In this document: positions 34,818 through 44,543 of the stretch, one piece after another
Layout: each line of letters starts with the position of its first letter
How positions within the stretch are numbered: position 1 is the first letter of the stretch
Assembly: GCA_027924585.1 (NCBI GenBank)
Contig: BSBM01000261.1
Location: 5,411,501-5,475,500, forward strand
Direction of reading: 5' to 3'
Source of the DNA: Larix kaempferi
Lineage: Eukaryota; Streptophyta; Pinopsida; Pinales; Pinaceae
Length of the DNA: 64,000 bases
Notes under the pieces: model-generated
Told to the model about the DNA's origin: nothing
The model's input: only the letters and a program-made list of their open reading frames with translations
Databases searched by the model: none
Position numbers and translations under genes: made by a program

Positions 34818-37800
34818 ATGTTAATTATTTCATACAATAGTAGAGGGTTGGGACTTCCCTCAAAGAAGTTAGGCCTCAAAATACTGGTGGAAATTCATAA
34901 GCCAGAGATTATATTTTTATAGGAAACAATAGCTTGTGGTGATGTAATTTTGCAATATCTAAGTACTCTTCTACATAGTTGGAATTTTAGTTGTTTAGAT
35001 GCTCAGGGAAGATCGGGTGGTGTGATAACTAGTTGGCTCCAAAAGGATTTCTTGTGTACTAATACTTGAGTAGTGTATTCAGGTCTGGGTGTTACTCTTT
35101 TTTCGAGGGAGTTCAAGAAAGCTTTTACTTTGATCAATTTATATGGTCCTTATTTGAATAGGACAATCTATTGGGAGAGGCTCTTTCAATTGGGCCTTAT
35201 TCAGCAGGAGAGGGTGATTATGGGGGGGATTTGAATTTCACCCTAGGGAAGCAGAAATTTGGGGCAGTTCTGCCCAAAAGGATCCTGTGAGTGATCTTTT
35301 TATTAGAAAGATGGAAGAAAATTCCTTTTATGATATTCATCCTACTAGAATCAGACCAACTTGGAGGAATATGAGATCAAGGAAGGAGATCATAGCTAGA
35401 AGACTAGATAGATTATTGGCTAATGATGGTATTCTGCAGGTGGCCTCTAGTATTAAGCAGTGGGCTGGGTCTAGAGGATACTGAGATCATTTTCCCATTT
35501 TGATGGAGGTTTCTATAGGAACCTCAAAATCCCCCTAGCCCTTTTAAGTTTTTCTCTACTTGGTTAGAAGATGATGGTTTTAACCAGTAGGTTAAAAATA
35601 TGTGGATTCCTTTTAATGAAAATAGAAGAGAATCAACAACGATCCAATTTTGACAAAATCTCAAGAAAATCAAGAGAGTCAATTATATGGGGTACCGAGA
35701 GAAGAAGGGCTCAACATAATGATCTAAGAACTATTGAGGTTGCTCTGGAGTCCTATCACTCTTCTAAATTAGAGGGATACAAAACTTTGGAGAATAAAAT
35801 GCAAATGGTGGAGATGGAGTCACGGAAAAGGAAAATTCAAGCTGAGAGGGAGACCATTTGGAGGCTAAAAAGTCGAGCCATTTGGTTGAAGAATGGAGAT
35901 GGCAATTTTTTTTCATAATTACGTAAATCATAGGAAGGATATTAACTCTATCTGGTAGTTGGATAATGAGAATGGAGAGTCAATTTCTAGTCACGGGAAC
36001 CTTGCAGAGTTGGGAGTTCATCACTTTAGTTCCTTATATCAGGAAGATAATAGAGCCTTTGTAGCCCAATAGTTGAGGGTTACTGCCCTATACCCATCCT
36101 TTGTAAATGAAGATCAAAATAAAGCCATGATGGAACTTGTCTCGCTTGAGGAACTAAAGGAAGCAGTGAGGAGTTTACAAAAGGACAAGTGTCTAGGACC
36201 TGATGGTTGGCCTATAGAGTTTCTTTTTGCTTTTATGGATCTATTTGAAGACTACCTGCTTAGGGTTATTGAGGAGTCTATGATAAAAGGTCAAATACTT
36301 TCTTCCTTTAATGAAAATTTTATCACTCTTATTCCCAAATTTGATACAACTCATAACTTGGAGGAGTATAGACCTATTTCATTGTGTAAATGTTTATATA
36401 AATTGATTGCCAAATTATTGCTAGTAGGATCAAGGGGATTCTATTTTCCTTTGTTTCACAGGAGAAATTTGTCTTCCTATCTGGAAACAAATACATGATG
36501 CAATAGGAAGAACTCAATAGTTCCTACATTCTGTCAAGGTGAAGAAATCCCTTGTTATTATTGTAAAGGTATATCTTTCAAAGGATTATGATAGAGTCAA
36601 TTGGTTATTTTTGAGATTTGTGTTGATGCAGGTAGGCTTCTAGTTGGAGATGGTAAATTGGATTATGTCATGTGTTACTTATGTATCTTTTGCAATGCTT
36701 ATTAATGGATATGCTAATCCTTTCTTTAGAATGGGTAGGGGCCTTAGATAAGGATGCCCCCCGGCTCCCCTCCTATTCATTTTGGTTGTTGAAGGACTGA
36801 GCATACATATTCTGAATGCAAAACATCGAGGCACTTTCAAAGGTATAGATGTGTGGGGGGAGTCTTTATATGTCACTCATTTATTTTTTGTTGATGATAT
36901 TCTACTTTTCTCAAATGGAACAAGAAGAGAGGTGTTTCTATTACATGGATTCTTGAATCTTTTTGCTAATGTGACCGGTATGTCATACAATGAAAGGAAA
37001 TCATTTATTTCTTTTATGAATATGAATCAAGAAGACATTGATTGAATCTTCACCCAGCTGGTTTTCGCTTTGGTGAACATTGAGAATGGGATCAGGTATA
37101 TTAGATTTATCCTGGAGCCAAATGATTATTAGAGACAGGACTAGGCCTGACTTATAGGGAAGATTGAAAAAAAGATACCAATTATGGTGCAACAAATGGT
37201 TGGGCAAAGGGGGCAGATTAATCCTGGTAAAGTCTGTCTTAGAAGCAATTCCTATTTACTGGGTTTCCTTAGCATATGTATTAAGTGGTACCTTGGAACA
37301 TATTAGAAATATCAGTTACAATTTTCTTTGGAAAGGAAGTAAGGATGGTTTTTCTCCTCATTGGGCATCCTGGAGAAATATTACATGGCCAAAACAGTTG
37401 GGTGGTTGGGGTTTAAAGAACCCTAGTTGTTTTGCAAAGGAATTAACAACCAAAGGAATTTGAAGGATCCTGCAAGGTGAAGGTAATTGGGTTAAATTGG
37501 TCTATAATAAATACATTTCCCCTCTTTCGGTCAAGAAATGGTTCAGGACTCAAGAAAAATATTTCAAGAATATATCTATTATGTGGAGAGCTTGCTTAGT
37601 GTTTTTTCAGGTCATTGGAGATTGGTTGAAATGGAAAGTTGGTAACGGTAGAAAGATCAAGTTGGGTCAAGACCCATGAATTGGGTGTGATGGTTATCAC
37701 AGACTCCCTCTGTGACTAGTGGAGATGTTGAGGGATCAAGGTTTTATATACATTACACATATTATTGATCCTATTAACAAAAATGTTTATTCTTAGCATT

Positions 37801-38900
37801 GGCTGATTGTTGAAGCTGTTGGTATAGTGCCTCGAGATGATAGGAATTTATGGGACAGATGTATAAAATATCTAAAAGATAGCCATATCGAAACAACGAT
37901 AGTGATGACAAGTTAGTGTGCCGGTCCAGGAATCCATCTAGAGGTTCTTATCTACACATAATTAGTTAAAAGGTAATCAGAGAAGAGGAGGATCAGCCAG
38001 ATCTGTTCTAGTGGCATGCTGCAGTTTGGAAGTTTAAGTTCCCCATAAAGTGTAATATTTTTCTCTGGCTAGCTTTATCAAAAAGGATTCTTGTTTGGGA
38101 TCACCTACAACATAAATTTGGAATGCGCCAAGTAGATGCACTCTTTGCAAGAAAGATAATGAAAGCATTGATCATCTTTTTATTTCTTGTTCCTATATCT
38201 CAAAAATATGGGAATATGCATCTCAGGTTAGTGGTCATCCTCTTATTTGGACAGGTGATTCTCTAGAAAAATCTTTTGCCTCTTGGTTTAACAATTTGGC
38301 CTACAAGGACCATTTAGCTTTACCTATTATTTTCATCTAGAGAGTGTGGCTAGCCAGAAACAAAGCTATATTTGAGGATTTATATATCTCCCTTGCAGCA
38401 TTTGCATCAAAAGGTTTGGTTGTCCTTAGTCATTTCCCTCAATTGGAAAAGACTCCTAGACCTAGAAGGATTGTGGAAGAGCATAAAGATAGATTGGATC
38501 CCTGGTTATATTTTGATGGAGCTTCATAGGGTAATCCCCCTAGGGAGGGAGTTGGGAGAATCTTGCACCTCAATGACTCCCATTCGATAAAATTTGCTAC
38601 ATGTATGGGAACAAGCACAAACAACAAAGCATAACTTGTGGCATTAAAGCTTTGCTTTAATATTGGCTCATGAGAAGGGGGTCCAAAAGCTATAGATTTT
38701 GGGGGATTCAAAACTAGTCATAGACTAGTTAAAGGAGAGGAGACACCAGGAATATCCTCCTTTCTCCAATGTATGAGGAGATCATCAGACTCAGGGACCT
38801 CTTTTAGTTTGTCAGTTTTGTACATATCCACAGGGAAAGAAATATCACAACTGATATTTTGTCAAAGTCAAGTCTACATGTAGATGATAAACAATGGATC
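34818..38900 (+). pseudogene. LINE ORF2: endonuclease - reverse transcriptase - RNase H
   Basis: The endonuclease part (34818-35480) shows ISYNSRGLG, a stop right where Gln-Glu-Thr is usual, LDAQGRSGGVITSWL, GGDLNFTLG and ARRLDRLLAND. The RT part (36073-37045) shows KCLGPDGWPIEF, FITLIPKFD...YRPISLC, GLRQGCPPAPLLF (with a stop) and the catalytic FVDDILLF at 36887-36910. A thumb and zinc-binding region follows (37164-38200, CTLCKKDNESIDHLF...C near 38135). RNase H starts WLYFDGAS at about 38500, with a later NNKA(stop)LVAL and GDSKLVID-like stretch near 38700. RNase H after RT is known in a group of plant L1 elements. About a dozen disruptions are seen. Confidence 0.88.
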
Positions 38901-38940
38901 AGATGGGAACATAAAAATGGAAATGAGAATTAGTATGCTC
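34818..38940 (+). mobile_element. L1-type LINE, ORF2 remnant (APE endonuclease, RT, RNase H)
   Basis: Homology to plant L1 ORF2 starts at the Met at 34818 (MLIISYNSRGLG, the usual endonuclease start) and runs to RNase H near 38900. No ORF1 can be named, though an open 74-codon frame at 34438-34662 may be part of it. There is no clear poly-A tail or target duplication. Many stops and shifts make it inactive. Confidence 0.88.
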
Positions 38941-39225
38941 CAAATCGATATCCAAGATAGCCCATTTTTATCTAGCTTGTATAAATTCAAAATAATTAAT
39001 CTATTAACTTTTTCCTAATTTTTGTAAATAATCTAAAAACTCAAATCAATATATTTATATACATATACACAATATCTGCTTTTATAAAAGAACACCCTCT
39101 AAAAATATAATTTGTTTTTAGAAATTGTAAGATCTAAAAATCTCTACAAATATAATTTATTACACTAATATAAACAACAATTTTTTTTTTTAAATAAAAA
39201 AATAGATGTGTGACAATTTCTTACG
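38941..39225. other. AT-rich DNA between LINE and inverted repeat arm
   Basis: No coding frame and no repeat beyond A/T runs, such as T11 near 39181. It may hold the decayed 3' UTR of the LINE. Confidence 0.45.
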
Positions 39226-39428
39226 TTAACAAAACAAACAACAAAATGAAGCAACATAACAATACCCCTAACACCATTGACTTCACCTTACCTTAAAAAA
39301 CGTGCTAACACCATTGACTTCGCCTCCAAAACAAAATTCCAAACATAAAAAGAAAAGTAGATGATAAAGAAGACGACTATATGGGTGAACTCAATGAAGT
39401 AACGCCTCAAACCTCTCCAACAAGGGAT
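39226..39428 (-). repeat. Inverted repeat, right arm
   Basis: The reverse complement aligns with 33235-33527. It holds two copies of the GGTGAAGTCAATGGTGTTAG unit and the cgtctt..tatcatctactttt block. The arms are 5.7 kb apart and enclose the LINE. They may be two unrelated insertions of one repeat family in opposite directions. Confidence 0.65.
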
Positions 39429-39715
39429 TGAAAGATCACCGTTATGCTTATATAGAGTCTAGACATATTAGGACGTCATGTGCATGTCAATTTTATTTAC
39501 AATATTGTAGCAGTATAAATTTTACATTATATGATCGTTGTTTTGTTTTGTTGTGTTTTTTAATTACTAAATAAGTACAATAAGAAAGATAAATATTTGT
39601 TTGGTTTCTTTACTTTTGAATTTAAGTATCTAAATTAATGTTTAATTTATTTTCAATAATCTTAAAATATGTTTTTATAATAATTGATTAATATTAAAAA
39701 TGTGTGGAATATTGG

Positions 39716-40235
39716 AGATTCATATAGTGGGGATTCTAAACTTATTATAGACTAGCTAAATGGTTTCTTTACTATTCAAATTTAGGTTTAGATCATTGGA
39801 TAAACAAAGTGAAGTCGATGGCTCAACAATTTGCTTGCATCACTTTTAGCCATGTATATCACATTTTTAATAGGGAGGTTGATGGTCTTTCAAAGCGTGC
39901 TATTGGGGATATGGATGTACAGCTGCTTTTTGAGGAATTCTTTTAGGATTGCCTAATAGAGTCTGGTACTTATTTATGTTTTTTGATGGTCATATGGATT
40001 GTGTATTTAGTCATTTTAGTTTTGTATATGGTATGGATTTATATGCACATTAGGCTTGCGTGCATGGGTTCAGAAAAGTTTTGTTGTTTTGATTGTGGGG
40101 TATGTTGATAGTTTTTTTTAGAGTCTTTTGGTTAGTATGGAGCAAGGATTTCAAACTCTTGTCTTTGTCATACATGTAATGTTTCTATGTAACTTTGATT
40201 CTATGGAATAACAAGTTACAGTTTTTTTCGCTTGA
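39716..40235 (+). pseudogene. Second LINE 3' fragment (RNase H end and 3' UTR)
   Basis: Begins at ggggattctaaacttattat, similar to the RNase H GDSKL(V/I)ID stretch of the first LINE near 38700. A frame with SHVYHIFNREVDGLSKRAI then gives the RNase H C-terminus. The region ends in a T-rich then A-rich tract near 40230. It is a 5'-truncated copy of a related L1. Confidence 0.6.
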
Positions 40236-41467
40236 AAAATAATCAAGCAATATTAAATTTGATTTTTTAATGAATCAGTTACATTAGTTATATTTGTTTG
40301 GCCTCTGGTAATCTCAATGTTAGCTAATTCTTATATTAATAAAAAAAACTATTATGGCTTTACGTATATAAGTTGCATAGAAATCTAAAAACATTTAATT
40401 TTAAATTTAGTGACATATAAGATAAAAGGGTTTCATGTATTTTAAAAATAATCATTCCTACTATAAAGATTTGAAGAGTATTGGCTTACATATTAGCATA
40501 ATAGTATACAAAACTTACAAAACCTATATTAGCAAGTGCATAACTAAAATCCTATTGGAGAGATAGCTATGACTTGTGGGTGAGTGTGATTTTTGATAGG
40601 AACCACAACTTGCCCAAAGTGGTTGTTCGATGACGAGACCCTTAGAACAGTGATGGAACAATATGGTTGATGTAGGGTGTTGACCCTTGTACTATCACGG
40701 GGGTGGAGGTATTTACCATCGTTTATCCCTTGAAACTCGGAGTCGTGGGAGGGTTGTGTTGAGCATGCTCCCCTATATGTGTGATGATGACAAGTGGGTG
40801 CCTACTAGGGAAGATTGGTCGATGTAGACAACACTTCCACTTAGGGGGTATATTTGTGGTTAGGTCAGTATAGCCGACGCCACAGGATATTCCAACAAAG
40901 GACGGGATGGTGAGGTCAAGTGATAAAAGTAGTGGTGATTAGGTTGTTTTGAGTACTTATCAAGATGGATGGGACCAATGATGGAATTGGATGGTGTTCT
41001 TCATTATTATAAACCATTATGATTATATGTTGATTTGCTTTAGTGTGCTTATCTAATTCAGTTTAATTGCTTTTGTATGAATAATTATGAATGATGAATG
41101 ATGCATTGTTTAAGTTGTTTTTCTATATGTTGTTTGCAACCATTTAATGATGATGTGTTAGGGGCATTAAATGTGATTATTAGTGCCCACACAAAGAGTG
41201 TACACTAGCCACATATACACACTTTGCATGAGTACAATAGTATATATGGTTAGTACAATATTATTTCTTATTAAATTGGGTTTAAATTAAATGAATTATT
41301 AAATGTGTGTGTGTGTGTGTGTGTGTTTGAGAGAGAGAGAGAGATGTTGATGTGATAGATGTGTTTTAGAGTTGAATGGATTGTTGAAATATCATAGTTT
41401 TATGTAAGTGTGTATCAGGTAGCATTACAAATATTTAAGTGAATATTAATGTATGTCTTTGTTGAGG

Positions 41468-41521
<54 letters not shown>

Positions 41522-41852
41522 ATTGAGGTAAGTACATGTCATATCGTATTTAATTCACCATGTAAGCAAAACTTTTCAATGAAAATTTTATCAAATTATA
41601 TACGGAACGTCTTTATAAATGTCAAGGGGTATTAATGTAATAGATGGGGTAGTTAGTGTTGAATTGAAATTGATGGGTGGAGTTGTCATTTCATTTAAAG
41701 TAGTAATGTGTGGGAGCAAAAGTCAACAACTTGTTTAATACTATTTTAAAAGTACCTTGAAAATTGTTATGTTGAATAAATTGAATCATTATTGTGAAAT
41801 ATATTATTTTATGGGAAGGAGGCAGTGGAATGGTTATGGGAAAAGGGGGGCA
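40236..41852. other. Intergenic DNA with microsatellites
   Basis: No coding frame. Microsatellites: (GT)n at 41304-41326, (GA)n at 41329-41344, and (TA)n at 41471-41519. A stretch at 40530-40570 (aagtgcataactaaaa) recurs in the same direction at 45350-45380, so both belong to some dispersed repeat that I cannot name. The region 40600-40960 is less AT-rich and could be part of an old LTR, but no partner is in the window. Confidence 0.5.
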
Positions 41853-42205
41853 TGTTGGTAGTACGGTTGTCGTTACACCAAAACCCGTAGGTGATTGGTA
41901 AACTCACCACCGCCATATTTCAAGGATCCATGAGAGGCGATTAGTCCCTTGTCACGATACACCGGGGAGCACTAACTACTTGCAATTTCGTGCAACAATC
42001 TCCCCCTCAGCGCGAGCCGAGTGTGTATCGAACTTGTGACCTCTAGCTCTGATACCAATTGTTGGTAGTACGGCTGCCGTTACACCAAAAATCCGTAGGT
42101 GATTGGTAAACTCACCATTGCCAGATTTCAAGGATCCACAAGAGGCGATTAGTCCCTTGTCACGATACACCGGGGAGCACTGACTACTTGCAATTTCGTG
42201 CAACG
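41853..42205 (-). mobile_element. TRIM/SMART: complete miniature LTR retrotransposon, 353 bp
   Basis: Two LTRs of 145 and 146 bp flank only 62 bp. The minus-strand order is 5' LTR (42060-42205), two bases, primer site TGGTATCAGAGC (42046-42057), a short spacer, polypurine tract GAGGGGGAGAT (41998-42008), 3' LTR (41853-41997). The 5-bp target duplication GGGCA is exact (41848-41852 and 42206-42210). The LTR ends are TG...CA apart from one change at the outer end of the 5' LTR. The LTRs differ at about 10 positions. No coding capacity, so it must have moved with proteins from an autonomous element. Confidence 0.95.
42046..42057 (-). other. TRIM primer binding site (tRNA-iMet type)
   Basis: The minus strand reads TGGTATCAGAGC, two bases from the LTR. 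The same 12 bases serve Copia-1, -2 and -4. Confidence 0.95.
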
Positions 42206-42210
42206 GGGCA

Positions 42211-42499
42211 TAAATAGAGAAGGAAGTTAGGAGAAAAGGGGGAATTTTTACCAAGAGAAGAAGGGAAGAATCAGAAGAGTTTGAGAACTCTTGGGAGATT
42301 TCATACAGAGCATCCTGGTGCCTCACTATTCGGTTCTTTTGGGGGTCTTGGACATGGAGGGATAGGAGGCCATTTGGATTACTTCTTGGGGCTAGGGAGC
42401 TGTCTAGGACCCTAGTTGGCTGGGAGTTAAACCATGGTTCCACTTTGGGAAAGTAGCTTCAATCAATTCCATGATATGCTGCTTCCACTACAAACTGTT
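42211..42499. other. Unassigned DNA between TRIM and Penelope-like insertion
   Basis: Purine-rich at first (taaatagagaaggaagttag), then mixed. Removing the TRIM leaves GGGCATAAATAGAG, a possible TATA box, so this may be an old LTR or a promoter. No partner copy is in the window, so I leave it unnamed. Confidence 0.35.
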
Positions 42500-42513
42500 A
42501 ACAAATGGAGGTA

Positions 42514-43513
42514 CCCCTTGTCCCCAATTGTGGCTAATCTCTTTATGGAACATTTTGAAAAGAAATCCCTTCACTTGTTCCCCCTAAAACCCGCAAGATG
42601 GAAAAGGTATGTGGATGATACCAATGTGAGATGGCCCCATGGGATCAATGAGCTGAACAAATTTCATGAGCATCTCAACCAACTTTCGGAAGACATAAAG
42701 TTCACCATGGAAATTGAAGAGAATGGGAGAATCCCCTTCCTCAATGTGCTAATAAAGAAAAAGAATGATGGAACCCTCAGCCATGGTGTCTACAGAAAGA
42801 AAACCCACTCAGAAAAATACCTTCACGCTCACTCACACCACTGCCCTTCTCAGAAATTTGGGGCAATCAACACCTTATCCATGAGAGCTTTCCGCATATC
42901 GAACAAGGAACAACTAGGAAAAGAGAAGGACCATTTGACCTCTGTCTTTAAAGGCCTGGGATACAAGAATAAGGACATATATAATGCTTGGAAAAAAGCA
43001 CAAAACTGGACTCAGCATACAAAGGAGAGAAAGATATGGAAGGCTTTCCTCCCATACATCCAGGGAGTAATGGAAAAAATTGCAAGGGTACTAGGGAGGA
43101 AAGAAGTTTGGACATCCTTCAGGCCAATGGAAACAATTAGACAGAAAATTAGGTCAGTGAAAGATAAGATTGAATGGCATCAATATAAGGGGGTGTACAA
43201 GGTAGATTGTACTTGTGGAATGAGCTATATAGGAGAGACGGGTCGGTCCTTTCAAATAAGGTTGAAGGAACATGGGGATGACATAAGGAAAGAAAGGACG
43301 AATACCTCCGCGCTCGCGGAGCATTCTCACAAAACAAAGCACCATGTTTTCCTGGAGAACACGGAGATGCTCGCGATTAAGGACCACTACTACAAAAGAA
43401 AGGTGAGAGAGACCTTGGAAATCATAAAGCACCCAAAAAACCTGAATAGAGACGGGGGGCTTGAAATAAGCGAGAGATGGCTGCCCCTAATAAATAAGGA
43501 AGGTAATGGTTAG
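42514..43513 (+). CDS. PLE reverse transcriptase C-terminus plus GIY-YIG endonuclease
   Basis: An open frame without stops to 43513. An upstream Met at 42434 lies in the target DNA, so it is not the element's own start, and the N-terminal half of RT is missing. Visible in order: RT motif B (PLSPIVANLFMEHFE), catalytic KRYVDDTNVRW (YVDD), IPFLNVLI, a linker with HSHHCPSQK, then the GIY-YIG domain: GVYKVDCTCGMSYIGETGR, RLKEHGDDIR, ALAEHSHKTKHH, RKVRETLEI and a NRDGGLEIS end. The Cys residues before YIGETGR are typical of PLE endonucleases. The frame is complete from the truncation point to the stop, but without the RT fingers it cannot act alone. Confidence 0.92.
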
Positions 43514-43625
43514 AACCAGGTATGTTCTACAAGCACCTTTTTCTCATCAATTTCACTACCCTAGCCTCCGTCTTGTCTTCATTGATAATGAATGTGCCTC
43601 AATTTCCAATTACCTAAGTAAATTT

Positions 43626-44005
43626 GATTATGAAATTATTAATAATTATGTCAACAAAATTCATTCCTTGAATGTTAGTAATTTAATGATATTATCACTA
43701 TTAGGGTTAAGAAGATTAATAATATAAATTTATTAAACATTCATGATTGAATTTTGACTTTCGAATTATTATAAAAAATTTATCCATGAATGTTATTATT
43801 GTCTTATGATTAGTACTTCATCATTATAATGATTACCAATTAAAAGATTAATAATTACATTCATGGATAAATAAAAATGATTAATAATATTATGAAATTA
43901 TTAATAATTATTTCAACAAATTTATTCCTTGAATGTTAGCAATTTAATGATATTATCACTATTATGGTGAAGAAAATTGATAATATCATTTTATTAAAAT
44001 GAATG
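43626..44005. repeat. Direct repeat in the PLE 3' region
   Basis: A stretch of about 110 bp (gaaattattaataattat, then ccttgaatgttag, then tttaatgatattatcactatta) occurs at about 43630-43735 and again at 43889-44005. The whole 3' region is rich in ATTAAT and TTATCA motifs. Confidence 0.8.
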
Positions 44006-44446
44006 GTTGTTTGACTGGAATTATTAATAAAATGTTATTATCACCATATGATCATTATCACCACATTATCACCATATGATTATTTGGCCAAGTATGATTA
44101 TTTTAATGATTATTTATAATGATTAATTCTTTAATATCCTTACAAAAGATTAATAATAAATAATTTACGATTATCCTTAATGTTATGTATTTATTGATTA
44201 TTACCTTTGATTTTGATAAACATTTGGCCAAATATGGTGCAGAATAATGATTATCAATTAAAGATTAATAATAACATTCTTGGATAAATAATCTAAAATT
44301 ATTAATAATATTTTTGTATTAATCATCCTTTAGGGTTTTGGAAGTTTCTATTAAAAATTCTCTGAGAAGATGAAGGGTTAGAATGAGAAAAGACCGAACA
44401 TCTAACTATTTATATGCATGGTTAGCAACTCTCCTTCACATATTCA

Positions 44447-44504
44447 GTCCTGAAGATGAATCCAACTTAGGATTCGAAACGTCGACGACAACCAAGATGT
44501 CGAC
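44447..44504 (+). ncRNA. Hammerhead-ribozyme-like motif near the PLE 3' end
   Basis: The core reads CTGAAGA (44450-44456), one extra T, a perfect 6-bp stem II (GAATCC 44458-44463 with GGATTC 44470-44475, 6-base loop), then GAAAC (44476-44480). A 5-bp stem III with one G-U pair closes on GTC (44499-44501), the expected cleavage triplet. A short 3-bp stem I pairs 44447-44449 with 44502-44504. All fixed core bases (C3 U4 G5 A6, G8 A9, G12 A13 A14, A15.1-U16.1, H17) can be placed. The single extra base after A9 is the deviation. Hammerheads are known in PLE terminal repeats. Activity cannot be judged from the sequence. Confidence 0.55.
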
Positions 44505-44543
44505 CGTGGATTATCCGGAAATCCATTCGAACAAATGGAGGTA

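Larger units (their letters stand above)
42514..44529 (+). mobile_element. Penelope-like element (PLE) with GIY-YIG endonuclease, 5'-truncated
   Basis: Homology to PLE RT starts exactly at 42514 (PLSPIVANLFMEHFE), directly after AACAAATGGAGGTA (42500-42513). The same 14 bases recur at 44530-44543, right after the element's 3' end. This gives a target duplication with a 5'-truncated 2016-bp copy between. It contains the RT C-terminus, a GIY-YIG domain, an AT-rich 3' region with a direct repeat (43630-43735 and 43889-44005), and a hammerhead-like motif near the end. PLEs with endonuclease are known widely in animals and in plants mainly from conifers. Confidence 0.93.

Noticed and set aside
40600-40960. 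Less AT-rich block as an LTR or gene
   Set aside because: No second copy, primer site, TATA box or frame to support it.
42434-42513. N-terminal 26 codons of the PLE frame as part of its protein
   Set aside because: They lie upstream of the target duplication and homology starts only after it. The Met is in target DNA by chance.
44530-44543. The 14-bp repeat as coincidence
   Set aside because: It sits exactly at both limits of PLE homology, which chance would not predict, so I kept it as a target duplication.
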